Positions 47,204-57,938 are shown, numbered from the stretch's first letter. The stretch is 64,000 nucleotides of DNA from Pseudomonas putida (GCF_026625125.1 NZ_CP113097.1:1550001-1614000); one strand, 5' to 3'. Numbers and translations are program-made. The notes: generated by a model from the sequence alone, not told the origin.

Positions 47204-47905
47204 ATGTCCGCCTGCCAGACGCCCCTGATCGTCGCCCTGGATTTCCCTACCCGTGACGCCGCCCTGAAACTGGCCGACCAGCTCGACCCTGCCCTGTGCC
47301 GGGTGAAAGTTGGCAAGGAGCTGTTCACCAGCAGCGCGTCCGGCATTGTCGAGTCGCTGTGCGCGAAGGGCTTCGAGGTGTTCCTGGACCTCAAGTTTCA
47401 CGACATCCCCAACACCACCGCCATGGCCGTGAAGGCTGCCGCCGAAATGGGCGTGTGGATGGTAAACGTGCACTGCTCCGGCGGCCTGCGCATGATGTCG
47501 GCCTGCCGCGAAGTGCTGGCCAAGCGCAGCGGCCCGCAGCCACTGCTCATCGGCGTGACCGTGCTGACCAGCATGGAACGTGAAGACCTGGCCGGCATCG
47601 GTCTGGACATCGAACCGCAAGAGCAGGTGCTGCGCCTGGCGGCACTGGCCGAGAAAGCCGGCATGGACGGGCTGGTGTGCTCGGCACTTGAAGCGCCGGC
47701 GCTCAAGGCTGCGCACCCGTCCCTGCAGTTGGTAACACCGGGCATTCGCCCTGCCGGCAGCGCGCAAGATGATCAGCGCCGCATTCTGACCCCGCGCCAG
47801 GCGCTGGATGCCGGCTCGGATTACTTGGTGATCGGCCGCCCGATCAGCCAGGCGGCAGACCCGGCCCAGGCCTTGGCAGCGGTGGTCGCCGAGATCCGTA
47901 GCTGA
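47204..47905 (+). CDS. pyrF: Orotidine-5'-phosphate decarboxylase
   Basis: Last step of UMP synthesis. 233 residues with [14 protein letters not shown] at the N-terminus and the active-site [12 protein letters not shown] (Asp-Lys-x-x-Asp set), GVTVLTSM and TPGIRPAG with the phosphate-binding [11 protein letters not shown] at the end. I start at ATG 47204, because residues before it in the same frame are not conserved-looking. Confidence 0.97.
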   Translation: MSACQTPLIVALDFPTRDAALKLADQLDPALCRVKVGKELFTSSASGIVESLCAKGFEVFLDLKFHDIPNTTAMAVKAAAEMGVWMVNVHCSGGLRMMSACREVLAKRSGPQPLLIGVTVLTSMEREDLAGIGLDIEPQEQVLRLAALAEKAGMDGLVCSALEAPALKAAHPSLQLVTPGIRPAGSAQDDQRRILTPRQALDAGSDYLVIGRPISQAADPAQALAAVVAEIRS

Positions 47906-48023
47906 CACCTGCAGGCGTTTCACAGCAACCTTTTCAACATGGGTGGCGTTCAGCGAGCCCTTCGATCCTTACATTGGAATGCAGGGCTCACACTGAACAT
48001 TCCCGTTTGCCAGAGGATGCTAG

Positions 48024-49217
48024 ATGTCAATTGATGTGTCGATACAGTCGCCGGCTCAACGCTGGGCAGGCATGGTGACGCGCTACGTGTTGCCGCTGGG
48101 CTGGCTGGCCCTGCTGACGGGGATGTTCTGGGCGTGGGACCGCTCGCTGTACCACAAGCTCTTTTACCTGCTGCTTGCCGCGCCCACGTTGATCGTCTTG
48201 ATCCTGCAGCCACGGCAGGCCAAGGCGTTGTTTGGCAACCCGCTGTTCATTGCCTTCCTGGTGTTCTCTGCCTACACCCTGCTGAGCATTGCCTGGTCCG
48301 ATACCGAGAACTCGGTAGGCAGTTTGCTCAAGCGGCCCTTGTACATTGCCATGGTGTTGCTGTCGGCCGGCCTCATCAGCTTGCAGTCACCGGCACAGCT
48401 GCATCAGTGTGTGCGCCTGGCTGCCCTGTTTGCCGCAGTCGCCGCTGGTGTTTCGCTGATCTACTTCTTGGGTCTGGCGGCGGGTGAGGGCGGGCGCCTC
48501 GACGGCTACGGCGCGCTCTACAACCCCTTGCTGACTGCCCATGTGTTCGGCGCTTTCGCTGCTATTTGGTTGGCAACCTGGTTCCAGACGCGCGGCGCGC
48601 TCAACATTCTGGCTCTGGCCTGCCTGGCGGTACTGGGCATGGCCATTCTTGCCACGGGCTCGCGTACGCCGTTGATCGGGTTGGCGGCTGCACTGGGTTG
48701 GTTGCTGATCGTGGGTGACCGGCGCCACGGCTTGATCGCAATGGCGGCCGTGGCCCTGGCTTTGGTTGGGGTTGCGGTGTTCTACCCTGAAGCGATCACT
48801 CAACGTGGCGTGTCCTACCGCCCCGAAATCTGGATGGAATCGCTGCGCCAAATCGGTGAGCACCCCTGGCTTGGCCATGGTTACGATGCCCCGATGACGG
48901 TGATCATTCCAGGCCTTGAACAGACGCTCGCCGACCCGCACAACATCGAGCTGGGCGTGCTGTATGCAGGTGGGGTCGTGGGCTTGGTGCTCTGGTTGGT
49001 GCTCTACGGCCTGGCCATGCGCTTTTGCTGGGCTTACCGCAAGCACCCCGGGGTTACGCTTGCGGCGACCTGGCTGATATTCGGCTTTGCTTCAGGGCTG
49101 ACAGAAGGCAGTGCGTTCATGTCACGCCCGAAAGAGCATTGGTTTCTGATCTGGATGCCAATGGCTGTGGTCTACGCCCAGTGGCTGATACACCGGGGCG
49201 GTAAAAAGCTCGCTTAA
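48024..49217 (+). CDS. O-antigen ligase/polymerase family membrane protein (WaaL/Wzy_C)
   Basis: 397 residues with about ten hydrophobic segments. The Wzy_C core reads LATGSRTPLIGLAA, then a periplasmic loop with RPEIWMESL and the conserved His-Asn in ADPHNIELGVLYAGG. Proteins of this fold either join O-polysaccharide to lipid A-core or polymerise repeats. Because the main locus exports by ABC transporter, a ligase or a separate small decoration is more likely than Wzy, but the sequence cannot decide. Its stop overlaps the stop of the convergent GT2 gene by four bases. Confidence 0.85.
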   Translation: MSIDVSIQSPAQRWAGMVTRYVLPLGWLALLTGMFWAWDRSLYHKLFYLLLAAPTLIVLILQPRQAKALFGNPLFIAFLVFSAYTLLSIAWSDTENSVGSLLKRPLYIAMVLLSAGLISLQSPAQLHQCVRLAALFAAVAAGVSLIYFLGLAAGEGGRLDGYGALYNPLLTAHVFGAFAAIWLATWFQTRGALNILALACLAVLGMAILATGSRTPLIGLAAALGWLLIVGDRRHGLIAMAAVALALVGVAVFYPEAITQRGVSYRPEIWMESLRQIGEHPWLGHGYDAPMTVIIPGLEQTLADPHNIELGVLYAGGVVGLVLWLVLYGLAMRFCWAYRKHPGVTLAATWLIFGFASGLTEGSAFMSRPKEHWFLIWMPMAVVYAQWLIHRGGKKLA

Positions 49218-50104
49218 GACCAGAGCAGGCGCCACAGGCCACGCAAAGTCTTTCTGTTCCAGTACTTGAGCGGGATATCAGCCAGGATTTCCCGCGTCAG
49301 TTGCTTGTCGCGGTTGGCGTACTTGAGCACCATGGAGTTGCGGAACTTCATGCACACCTGCTCGTACTGCGGGTGGTCTTTGAAGTGTGCGTATGTCTTG
49401 AGCACGTTATCGACCATGAAGCGGCCGTTTTTGAAGGTGTTGGTCGGGTGGTCGCGGTACTGCGCCAGCACCTCGCCCAGCACGTCGATGTAATAACCGG
49501 CCCGCGCGATCGACAGTTCGATGTATACGTCTTCCAGGCGGATATCGGCACTGAAGCCGCCGACCTTCTCCAGGGCTTCGCGGCGCAGCATCAACGTGGC
49601 AGCCATGGGGCCTGGCTTGCGGTCCAGCCACAGGTCGTCAAAGTCCAGGCGGCGGAAGGGCAGGTTGCGTTTGCGCTGTTCGCGCGCGCCCATCACCTGG
49701 CCGTTATGGTCGATGGTTTCGATGTTGGCCGAGCAGATGCCCACTTCAGGCTTGCCATGCATGTACTCCACCTGGGTGGCGATACGGTGCGGCAGCATGA
49801 TGTCGTCGGAGCCGAAAGGCACGATCAGGTCGCCCTTGGCGCGTGCAATGGCGTCGTTGAGGGTTCGCGCCAGGCCTTGGTTGGCCTGGAAGCGCAGGTC
49901 GAAGCCGTGTTGAGCCTGCAGCCGCTTGAGTACCTCAGGGCTGTCGTCCTTGGAGCCATCATCCACCACTAGAAGCTCGATGTTCTTGTACGTCTGGTTG
50001 ACGACGCTGTTGATGCTGGCTTCGATGTAACGCGCGTGGTTATAGGACGCGATGATCACTGTCACCAACGGTGTGTCAGTAACGTCGTGATTCTGAGAAA
50101 CCAT
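49214..50104 (-). CDS. GT2-family glycosyltransferase
   Basis: 296 residues with the GT-A start LVTVIIASYNHARYIEASINSV, VVDDGSKDDSPEVL and the metal-binding GSDDIMLPHR. A helical C-terminus ends in RKTLRGLWRLLWS. It is cytosolic or peripheral, and probably adds a sugar to LPS core or O-chain. It is convergent with the ligase-like gene, sharing four bases at the stops. AGGGG lies upstream of the start. Donor unknown. Confidence 0.87.
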   Translation of the reverse strand: MVSQNHDVTDTPLVTVIIASYNHARYIEASINSVVNQTYKNIELLVVDDGSKDDSPEVLKRLQAQHGFDLRFQANQGLARTLNDAIARAKGDLIVPFGSDDIMLPHRIATQVEYMHGKPEVGICSANIETIDHNGQVMGAREQRKRNLPFRRLDFDDLWLDRKPGPMAATLMLRREALEKVGGFSADIRLEDVYIELSIARAGYYIDVLGEVLAQYRDHPTNTFKNGRFMVDNVLKTYAHFKDHPQYEQVCMKFRNSMVLKYANRDKQLTREILADIPLKYWNRKTLRGLWRLLWS

Positions 50105-50602
50105 TGCAAACCCCTAGCTTTGATCCATGTCGTGTGACGCTTCTATGCAGACTAGCTGCTCGTTTTCCAAAATGGTGCCAATTCAGCATCTTATGTAGGT
50201 CTTCGTCATTCTAAAGCATGGGGAATGCTAGGGATACGTCAGCCATGCTTGAGCGGGGCGCGATGGAGACGGTGAGGCATCTATCCACTCGTTGATTGAG
50301 AAATTTCCTACGTATCAGGACTGGTGATGCTTAGCCTGGAGAAATACCCTACACGTTCTGTCGACACGCGTCTGATTGTTCCTGGAAACACTGCACTTTA
50401 GGCTTCTTGGGTCGCCGATTTTCAGCGATGCGGGCGTGGAAACCCGGACAATCTTCAAGTGCCTGTCGTAATGACAGCTGTATACGGGAGGCCGTCAGGC
50501 CTGCCGGGGTTCCTTGAAGACTCGGTTTTCCACCCCGTGTACAGTTGTCGCCCTTCGTGTGGAAACGGCGGTGGCAACTCCTTTAATCTTCAAGGAATTG
50601 CT
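50105..50602. promoter_or_regulatory. Intergenic region with a structured leader
   Basis: 498 bases without a credible gene. Near its end GTTGTCGCC (about 50545) can pair with GGTGGCAAC (about 50571) through nine pairs including two G-U pairs, leaving a 17-base loop that ends just before the AAGGA ribosome-binding site of the gene at 50603. I recognise similar leaders upstream of related small genes in pseudomonads only from memory. No promoter is confidently placed. Confidence 0.4.
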
Positions 50603-50884
50603 ATGAAAAAAATCGTCCCCGATCCACCCCACCATTTCGACCTTCCCTCCGACAAGACCCTCTCCAGCGCCATCAGCGAGCGCATCGTGCCGATCGATCA
50701 CGTAGTCATGAACGTCACCCACTATCTGATGCTTGCCTACAACCACTGCCACATGGCCCTTTACGCGGTAGAAGACGAAGCCACCCGGGAGTTGATGGTA
50801 AACGGCCTGCGGGCCATGCAGATCGCCTGGGGTCAGTCGGATGCGCTCTCGCTGGCCTTGGAACGTACCAGCAGCCTGCATTGA
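50603..50884 (+). CDS. Small protein, DUF6124-like
   Basis: 93 residues from ATG 50603, fixed by AAGGA 6 bases upstream. The N-terminus MKKIVPDPP is typical of a large set of small Pseudomonas proteins that occur next to DUF3077 proteins. The rest is helical, with the core VVMNVTHYLMLAYNHCHMALYA. No signal peptide. Function unknown. Confidence 0.75.
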   Translation: MKKIVPDPPHHFDLPSDKTLSSAISERIVPIDHVVMNVTHYLMLAYNHCHMALYAVEDEATRELMVNGLRAMQIAWGQSDALSLALERTSSLH

Positions 50885-50898
50885 GGGGGAGTAGAGCG

Positions 50899-51162
50899 AT
50901 GACTAAAGACGTGACCCATGTCACAGCGGGTGTGACCACGTTCTTCCAGGGTGAACACCAGACTCATCCCTTGTTCCGGATCGAGCCGGGGATACCTTGC
51001 CAGGATGCCCGTGAGCAGGCTTCGGAGCTGATGGGGTATGTGCGGGAGCTGACCATCATCGGGCTGATGGATGAGAAGCCGATGATGATCTGGGCTTCGC
51101 ATTACCTGAGCGCCATGGCCAAGGCGCTGATGGATGATGCCGAGTTGGGGATGAAAGGCTGA
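50899..51162 (+). CDS. Small protein, DUF3077-like
   Basis: 87 residues from ATG 50899, with GAGGGGGA about 8 bases before it. Family-like blocks are FRIEPGIPCQDAREQASELMGYV and WASHYLSAMAKALMDDAEL. It lies 14 bases after the previous small gene and is probably co-transcribed. Function unknown; such pairs are repeated in Pseudomonas genomes. Confidence 0.78.
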   Translation: MTKDVTHVTAGVTTFFQGEHQTHPLFRIEPGIPCQDAREQASELMGYVRELTIIGLMDEKPMMIWASHYLSAMAKALMDDAELGMKG

Positions 51163-51229
51163 GGCTGCCTGGCACAGATCTTCGGGCACTCGATTGCCGT
51201 CACGCCGCAATACCCACACCAAGCCCAAA

Positions 51230-51266
51230 AACAAAAAGGGCCGGTACGCGCGCGTACCGGCCCTTT
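51230..51266 (-). terminator. Intrinsic terminator of kdsA
   Basis: AAAGGGCCGGTACGCG (51235-51250) is immediately followed by its reverse complement to 51266, a perfect 16-base palindrome arm. On the (-) strand it is followed by T-rich sequence (TTTTTGTTTTT), so it ends kdsA transcription. It may also act in the (+) direction. Confidence 0.9.
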
Positions 51267-51285
51267 CACATCACGCCAAAGCGAC

Positions 51286-52131
<846 letters not shown>

Positions 52132-52164
52132 CTACTCTATTAAGTCTGGGGTAGCCATGGCGCT

Positions 52165-53004
52165 CTACCAACGACTTTCGACTACACCGCTGGTGAAGAT
52201 TTCGCGGCGCTCCAGGCGCCCGATTTCCTCATGCTTGGCAAGCGCGTACACCCGGTTGAAGGCAGCGCGTTGCACATCAGGGAAGTACTCGGCCAGTGCG
52301 CATTCTACCGCAGCATCATAGTCCGCTTCGGTTATATAGCGGTAAATTTCTCGGTAGTAGAAAAAGCCGAACTGAAAGCCCAAGGTTTCGCTCATGTAGG
52401 CGGTGGGCCCGGAGAAGCTGTTCTCCAGGTCGATGGCCTGCGCTTTTCCTTGTTCCGGAAGCATGACGTTCGCCGCCCACAGGTCCATGTGCGTGACACC
52501 CTGGCAGTGCAGGGCGTGCAGGAGTTCGAAGGCTGCCGCGATCACCCGGTGCACGGCCTCGGGGTTTTGGCGCACTGTTGCCAACCCATCCTCGTGCCCG
52601 CTCAGTAATTCTGTGATGAGGAAAAAGTCCTGCATCAGGCCGAACCGTGAGCGGCTGTAGCCATAGCCGACCAGCCTGGGCACCCGCGCACCCCGGCGGG
52701 CCGCTTCGCGGGTGTTGATCAGTTCTTCGAGAGACCAGTCATACATGCCGTTGCGCTTGGGCTGGCCACGCTGCATGCGCAGCTTCTTTTTCAGCGAATC
52801 GAGCTTTTCCCGTTTGGTGAACAGCAGGCTTTGGGTGCATTGAAGCGGTGCGCTGACCCGCTTGGAGCTGGCTGTCTGCTCGATCAGCCGTTCGAAGGCT
52901 AGCCGTGTATGTACGGCAATAGGGGCCTGAAGATGCAGGGTGGTGCTGCGATGGCGCAGGGTATGGGGATATTCGTTCTGCCAGATTTGTGAATCGCCAA
53001 CCAC
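52165..53004 (-). CDS. Lipopolysaccharide kinase family protein (Kdo/WaaP-like)
   Basis: 279 residues with a protein-kinase-like fold. The catalytic loop is GVTHMDLWAANVML (Asp and Asn) and the metal-binding Asp is in QAIDLENS. A Lys-rich segment KREKLDSLKKKLRMQ precedes it. Related proteins phosphorylate Kdo or heptose of the LPS core, or belong to InaA-like groups. The start is GTG 53004, with GACGAGG upstream. It sits 36 bases before kdsA in the same direction, so the two may share a transcript. Confidence 0.78.
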   Translation of the reverse strand: MVGDSQIWQNEYPHTLRHRSTTLHLQAPIAVHTRLAFERLIEQTASSKRVSAPLQCTQSLLFTKREKLDSLKKKLRMQRGQPKRNGMYDWSLEELINTREAARRGARVPRLVGYGYSRSRFGLMQDFFLITELLSGHEDGLATVRQNPEAVHRVIAAAFELLHALHCQGVTHMDLWAANVMLPEQGKAQAIDLENSFSGPTAYMSETLGFQFGFFYYREIYRYITEADYDAAVECALAEYFPDVQRAAFNRVYALAKHEEIGRLERREIFTSGVVESRW

Positions 53005-53114
53005 ACCCTCGTCCCTTGTAGTATCAATGAGCCATATAACTTAGTGTTTAATACTACAGATCTTTCACATTTTTCCTACAAGTTCTTAACAATACCTGAC
53101 ATTGAAATGTGCTA

Positions 53115-53134
53115 GGGGCCGCATGAGCGGCCCC
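53115..53134. terminator. Hairpin downstream of the oxidoreductase gene
   Basis: GGGGCCGC (53115-53122), loop ATGA, GCGGCCCC (53127-53134). It lies 8 bases beyond the stop of the (-) gene at 53142. No long U-tract is seen. Confidence 0.55.
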
Positions 53135-53141
53135 CTGTAGT

Positions 53142-54143
53142 TCAAACCTTCAACACCAGCTTGCCGAAGTTTTCTCCGCTGAACAGCTTGAGCAGGGTTT
53201 CTGGGAACGTCTCCAGCCCCTCGACCACGTCCTCCTTGCTCTTGACCTTGCCAGTGGCCAGCCAGCCGGCGATTTCCTGCGCGGCCTTGCCGTACTCCTT
53301 GGCATGGTCCATCACCACGAACCCTTCCATGCGTGCACGGTTCACCAGCAGCGCCAGGTAGTTGGCCGGGCCTTTGACGGCTTCTTTGTTGTTGTATTGG
53401 CTGATCGCGCCGCAGATCACGATGCGCGCCTTGAAGTTGATGCGGGTAAGCACAGCGTCGAGGATCTCGCCGCCGACGTTGTCGAAGTACACGTCAACGC
53501 CCTTGGGGCATTCGCGCTTCAGGCCGGCCAGCACGTCTTCGGCCTTGTAGTCGATGACGCCGTCGAACCCCAGTTCATCCTTGAGGTACTGGCATTTCTG
53601 CGCGCCGCCGGCAATGCCCACCACGCGGCAGCCTTTGATCTTGGCTATCTGGCCGACGATGCTGCCTACGGCGCCGGCGGCACCGGAGATGACCACGGTG
53701 TCACCTGCCTTGGGCTGGCCGACGTCGAGCAGGGCGAAGTAGGCGGTCATGCCGGTCATGCCCAGGGCTGAGAGGTAGCGGGGCAGGGGGGCAAGGTTGG
53801 GGTCGATCTTGTGCAGGCCCTGGGGCTCGCCGGTGAAGTAGTCCTGCACGCCGAGGGCGCCGCTGACATGGTCGCCGGGTTTGAAGTCGGGGTGGTTGGA
53901 GGCCACCACTTCGCCTACGCCCAGGGCGCGCATGACCTGGCCGAGTGCCACGGGCGGGATGTACGACTTACCTTCATTCATCCAGCCGCGCATGGCCGGG
54001 TCCAGCGACAGGTACAGGTTGCGTACCTGGATTTGACCTTCGCCGGGTGCATCGGCAGGGGCCGTCTCGAAGGTGAAATCGTCACGGCGCACGGCGCCAG
54101 TGGGGCGTTTGGCCAGCAGGAAACGGCGGTTGGTCTGGGTCAT
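53142..54143 (-). CDS. NADP-dependent medium-chain oxidoreductase (CurA/leukotriene B4 12-hydroxydehydrogenase-like)
   Basis: Zinc-independent MDR of 333 residues that reduces activated alkenes or ketones. N-terminal YLSLDPAMRGWMNEGKSYIPP is the family signature; the cofactor loop is GAAGAVGSIVGQIAKIKG. FDNVGGEILDAVL and ISQYNNKEAVKGPANYLAL follow. AAGGA lies upstream of ATG 54143. Not part of the polysaccharide locus. Confidence 0.92.
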   Translation of the reverse strand: MTQTNRRFLLAKRPTGAVRRDDFTFETAPADAPGEGQIQVRNLYLSLDPAMRGWMNEGKSYIPPVALGQVMRALGVGEVVASNHPDFKPGDHVSGALGVQDYFTGEPQGLHKIDPNLAPLPRYLSALGMTGMTAYFALLDVGQPKAGDTVVISGAAGAVGSIVGQIAKIKGCRVVGIAGGAQKCQYLKDELGFDGVIDYKAEDVLAGLKRECPKGVDVYFDNVGGEILDAVLTRINFKARIVICGAISQYNNKEAVKGPANYLALLVNRARMEGFVVMDHAKEYGKAAQEIAGWLATGKVKSKEDVVEGLETFPETLLKLFSGENFGKLVLKV

Positions 54144-54350
54144 GGCGGGGGTCCTTGTGGGCAGGAAGCAGAGGGGTAAATTTAACGTGGTGATGCCAAC
54201 AGGTCTGCAAAATCACTGGTAAGCATGGTAGCTCAACCGCTGGCTTGATGATGCTGCCCAGTGAGGGAGAAGGCTGACTAGACTTCGACTGCAGAAGTGT
54301 GGGGCTGTTGCAGGGCCTTGTGGGGGCTGCGCTGGCGAGCGCTGCGCGCT

Positions 54351-54376
54351 CGATCGCCGGCAAGCGCGGCTCCCAC
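54351..54376 (+). repeat. REP-like element (variant)
   Basis: ATCGCCGGCAAGCGCGGCTC followed by CCACAT, a variant of the REP sequence in which the stem is altered. It lies upstream of the SDR gene and is followed by a short repeat of TCACAT/CATCTAC units (to about 54412). Confidence 0.6.
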
Positions 54377-54440
54377 ATCTACCTCACATCTACTTCACAT
54401 CACATCACATTGAAAATCGCACCCATTATTGGAGCACTCG

Positions 54441-55202
54441 ATGAGCATGACCTTTTCCGGCCAGGTAGCACTGGTCACTGGCGGTGCGGCGGGTATCGGC
54501 CGGGCGACGGCGCTGGCATTTGCAGGGGAGGGCCTCAAGGTGGTGGTGGCCGACCTCGACCCGGTCGGCGGTGAGGGCACCGTGGCGTTGATCAACGAGG
54601 CCGGTGGGCAGGCCATGTTCGTGGCCTGTGACGTGACCCGTGACGCTGATGTGCGCCGGCTGCATGAGCAGGTCATTCAGGCCTACGGTCGGCTGGACTA
54701 CGCCTACAACAATGCCGGTATCGAGATCGAGCAGGGGCGGCTGGCCGAGGGCAGCGAGGCAGAGTTCGATGCCATCATGGGCGTCAACGTCAAGGGGGTG
54801 TGGCTGTGCATGAAGTACCAGCTGCCGCTGTTGCTGGCCCAGGGTGGCGGGGCGATCGTCAACACCGCCTCGGTGGCAGGCTTGGGTGCGGCGCCTAAGA
54901 TGAGCATCTATAGCGCGTCCAAGCATGCGGTGATCGGCCTGACCAAATCGGCGGCCATCGAATATGCCAAGAAGGGCATCCGGGTGAATGCGGTGTGCCC
55001 GGCGGTGATCGATACCGACATGTTCCGCCGCGCCTACGAGGCGGACCCGCGCAAGGCCGAGTTCGCGGCCGCAATGCACCCGGTGGGGCGCATCGGCAAG
55101 GTCGAGGAAATCGCCAGTGCCGTGTTGTACCTGTGCAGTGATGGGGCGGCGTTCACGACCGGGCACAGCCTGACGGTGGATGGCGGGGCTACGGCTATTT
55201 GA
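54441..55202 (+). CDS. Short-chain dehydrogenase/reductase
   Basis: 253-residue classical SDR. The cofactor loop is VTGGAAGIGRATAL, with NNAGIE, a serine near NTASVAG and the catalytic YSASKHAVIGL. The Asp in VVADLDP suggests NAD preference. ATG 54441 has GGAG 6 bases upstream. The substrate cannot be deduced. Not part of the polysaccharide locus. Confidence 0.9.
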   Translation: MSMTFSGQVALVTGGAAGIGRATALAFAGEGLKVVVADLDPVGGEGTVALINEAGGQAMFVACDVTRDADVRRLHEQVIQAYGRLDYAYNNAGIEIEQGRLAEGSEAEFDAIMGVNVKGVWLCMKYQLPLLLAQGGGAIVNTASVAGLGAAPKMSIYSASKHAVIGLTKSAAIEYAKKGIRVNAVCPAVIDTDMFRRAYEADPRKAEFAAAMHPVGRIGKVEEIASAVLYLCSDGAAFTTGHSLTVDGGATAI

Positions 55203-55322
55203 AAAGGCAGCTGCGCCGACAGGGCGATGGTACTGAGTTTGATTCTCTGTGATAGGGTAGAGGCAAGAACTGGATCGTAGGTGATCGGTCTTACGATGAC
55301 GTCACATCATCTAAGGACAGCA

Positions 55323-55604
55323 ATGAAACACGTAGTTTTGTTCTTGGCCATTCTCGCGATTGCAGGGTGCGTGGCAACTGCTAAGACCGAGGTTAGAAAA
55401 GGTCGTAAGGGCTTGCATATCAATTGCTCAGGCTTATCGTCATCGTGGGACAAGTGCTATAGCAAGGCGGCGCAGTCCTGTGGGGCGCGGGGTTACAAAG
55501 TTGTCGCTCGCTCGACCAGTGACGACGAAGAGGAAGGTGATTTCCTGTTCGGCATCAACCCTGCGGGTTATACCAGCCGTAGCATGATTGTCATCTGCAA
55601 ATGA
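55323..55604 (+). CDS. Small lipoprotein
   Basis: 93 residues from ATG 55323 (AAGGA upstream). A lipoprotein signal ends in the lipobox LAIAGC (Cys 16). The mature part has four further cysteines and an acidic stretch DDEEEGD. No family recognised with confidence. Codon use is less GC-rich than the neighbours. Confidence 0.75.
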   Translation: MKHVVLFLAILAIAGCVATAKTEVRKGRKGLHINCSGLSSSWDKCYSKAAQSCGARGYKVVARSTSDDEEEGDFLFGINPAGYTSRSMIVICK

Positions 55605-55894
55605 TGCCCTTTTAAGTCACTTTACGATGTCGTGCTCACCCCAGGCTGATCGTGCGGCAGTGCGTTCTGTCTACAAACATATTTGTCAGGGCGCAACTGG
55701 TCTGCGCATCGATGTCGCTCATGGGCAGGGTTCCCGCGCTGGGGCCTTGTTTTCGCATCTGTGGCGACCCTCAGCACGCTGATTGCGACACGCTCATAGC
55801 TATTTGACACTATTGGCCACTTCAGCCCTTGTGAGTCCAGCGCAATCATTGCCACGCTTGGCCTTTGGCAAATCCTCAGAGCAGGGGGCGGCGT

Positions 55895-57835
55895 ATGGAG
55901 ACGAGCAGGCGGGGTTTTCTGGCCAACCTGGGTATGGCCCGCAAGCTGGGCCTGGGCTTTGCCTTGGTACTGCTGCTGACGTTGGCGGTGGCGGCTATCG
56001 GCATTGCCGCGCTGTACAGCGTCGGCCAGCATTTCGGCGGCCTGCGCCAGCTGGGCCAGTTCAATACCGACCTGCTCAAGTTGCGCCAGCATGAACAGGC
56101 CTTTGCCCTGCGCTCCGATATCAAGGAGGCAGAGGCTTTGCGCAGCGGCCTGCACAACCTCAGCGAACGTACCCGCAGCCTGCCGGCTCTGGCGGCGGCC
56201 GAAGCGGACCTGGCGGCGTATGGCCAGGCTTTCGAAGCCTTTGTCGAAGCGGTGCAGGCCAAGGAGCTGGCGCTGGACACGGCCAGTTGGTCGGTCTCCA
56301 GCGTGGCCAACAACCTTGATGTATTGCAGGCCGGCCTGGCCGATGACGGCACCTACACGCTCAAACAATCACAAGGCCAGCAAGGCGGCGAGTTCCTGGA
56401 GCAGGCCGCGCAGGTGGCTCAGGTATCTCGCTTGATGCTGCAGGCCATGGACGAGGCGCGCGTACGCCTGGACCAGAGCCGCAAGGGCGAGGAAGGTGCA
56501 GGCGCAGGGCGCATCGCCCAGACCGTTGAAGCGGCAGGGCTGGTCGAGCAGCTCAAGGCGGCGGTTAGCGATGCGGGCTACCAGAGCGTGCTGGGCGAGG
56601 TGCAGGGGCATATCGCCGGCTTCTCGGACAAACTCAATGAGTACACCGACCTGCTCGCTAAAGAGCAGGGTATCAAGGCGCAACTGCAGGCGCGTGCAGA
56701 GCAGGCCACGCAGCGGGTCGACCGGGCTTATGCGGCGGACGAGCAAGCGATGCAGGGTGAGCTGACGCGCAATGCCTTGGCCATTGCCTTGGCTACCGGG
56801 CTGGCGCTGCTGGTGGGTGTGCTGGCGGGGTGGTTGATCACGCGGGCGGTGGTCGGCCCGCTGAAACGGGTGATTGGCCGGGCCCAGCGCATCGCTGCCG
56901 GGGAGCTGACCCTGGACGCGGAAGCTGCGCGCAACGATGAAGTGGGCCAGTTGATGCAGGCGATGCAGCAGATGGCTGCCGGGCTGTCGGGCATCGTCAG
57001 CGGCTTGCAGCAAGGCATCGAGCAACTGGCTGGCAGTGCCCAGGCGCTGTCTGCGGTGACGGAGCAGACCAACCGCGAAGTGGGCAGCCAGAAGGAAGAG
57101 ACCGAGCAGGTGGCTACCGCCATGCAGCAGATGACCGCCACCGTGCACGATGTGGCGCGCAATGCTGAGGAAGCGGCACTGGCGGCGCAGGCTGCTGACG
57201 AAAAGGTTGATTCGGGCCAGGTGGTGGTGCGCCAGAGCATGCAGCGTATCGAGCAACTGGCGGCGGCGGCGGAGGCGGCCAGCGCTGGTATCGACAGCCT
57301 CAGCGCCGAGATCCACACCATTGGCGATGTGCTGGAAGTGATCAAGAGTGTCGCCGAGCAGACCAACCTGCTGGCGCTCAATGCCGCCATCGAAGCGGCG
57401 CGGGCGGGCGAGCAGGGCCGGGGTTTTGCTGTGGTGGCCGATGAAGTGCGGGCGTTGGCGCGGCGTACCCGCCAGTCCACCGAGGAGATCGAGCGGTTGG
57501 TTGCCAGCCTGCGCGGCAATGCCCAGCAGTCGGTGGCGCAGATCCGTGGCAGTACTGACCTGGTACGCCTGGCGGTGGCCGATGCGCTGCAAACCGAAAG
57601 CGCCTTGGGCAGTATTGCGGCGGCGGTGTCGTTGATTCAGCAGATGAACCAGCAGATTGCTGCGGCGGCAGAGCAGCAGAGCTCGGTGGCTGAGGAGATC
57701 AGTCGCAGCGTTACCCAGATCCGTGGGAGTGCCGATCAGGCGGCGTTGGCCATGCAGGGCAATGCCCGGTCAAGTATCGAGTTGGCGCAGTTGGGCAGTG
57801 ACCTGAAGGGGATGGTAGGGCATTTTCGTTTGTGA
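55895..57835 (+). CDS. Methyl-accepting chemotaxis protein with large periplasmic sensor
   Basis: 646 residues from ATG 55895 (AGGGGG upstream). Membrane helices lie at about 18-40 and 293-318, leaving a helical periplasmic domain of about 250 residues, the size of the HBM sensor class found in P. putida receptors such as McpS. A HAMP domain follows, then the signalling hairpin with the highly conserved [20 protein letters not shown] and [10 protein letters not shown]. No C-terminal CheR-binding pentapeptide is present. The ligand is unknown; organic acids are sensed by known HBM receptors. Confidence 0.93.
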   Translation: METSRRGFLANLGMARKLGLGFALVLLLTLAVAAIGIAALYSVGQHFGGLRQLGQFNTDLLKLRQHEQAFALRSDIKEAEALRSGLHNLSERTRSLPALAAAEADLAAYGQAFEAFVEAVQAKELALDTASWSVSSVANNLDVLQAGLADDGTYTLKQSQGQQGGEFLEQAAQVAQVSRLMLQAMDEARVRLDQSRKGEEGAGAGRIAQTVEAAGLVEQLKAAVSDAGYQSVLGEVQGHIAGFSDKLNEYTDLLAKEQGIKAQLQARAEQATQRVDRAYAADEQAMQGELTRNALAIALATGLALLVGVLAGWLITRAVVGPLKRVIGRAQRIAAGELTLDAEAARNDEVGQLMQAMQQMAAGLSGIVSGLQQGIEQLAGSAQALSAVTEQTNREVGSQKEETEQVATAMQQMTATVHDVARNAEEAALAAQAADEKVDSGQVVVRQSMQRIEQLAAAAEAASAGIDSLSAEIHTIGDVLEVIKSVAEQTNLLALNAAIEAARAGEQGRGFAVVADEVRALARRTRQSTEEIERLVASLRGNAQQSVAQIRGSTDLVRLAVADALQTESALGSIAAAVSLIQQMNQQIAAAAEQQSSVAEEISRSVTQIRGSADQAALAMQGNARSSIELAQLGSDLKGMVGHFRL

Positions 57836-57846
57836 CCGTCTGTAAC

Positions 57847-57879
57847 GGCCCTATCGCCGGCAAGCCGGCTCCCACCGGT
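57847..57879 (+). repeat. REP element (left copy of a pair)
   Basis: GGCCCTATCGCCGGCAAGCC plus GGCTCCCACCGG, right after the chemoreceptor stop. It is the inverse of the copy at 58021, forming a REP pair around a 140-base spacer. Confidence 0.85.
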
Positions 57880-57938
57880 TGGGTGGAGTCCTCCTGAAAG
57901 TGAATGGGGCCCGAAAGTGGACTGTCTTCAATAATGGA

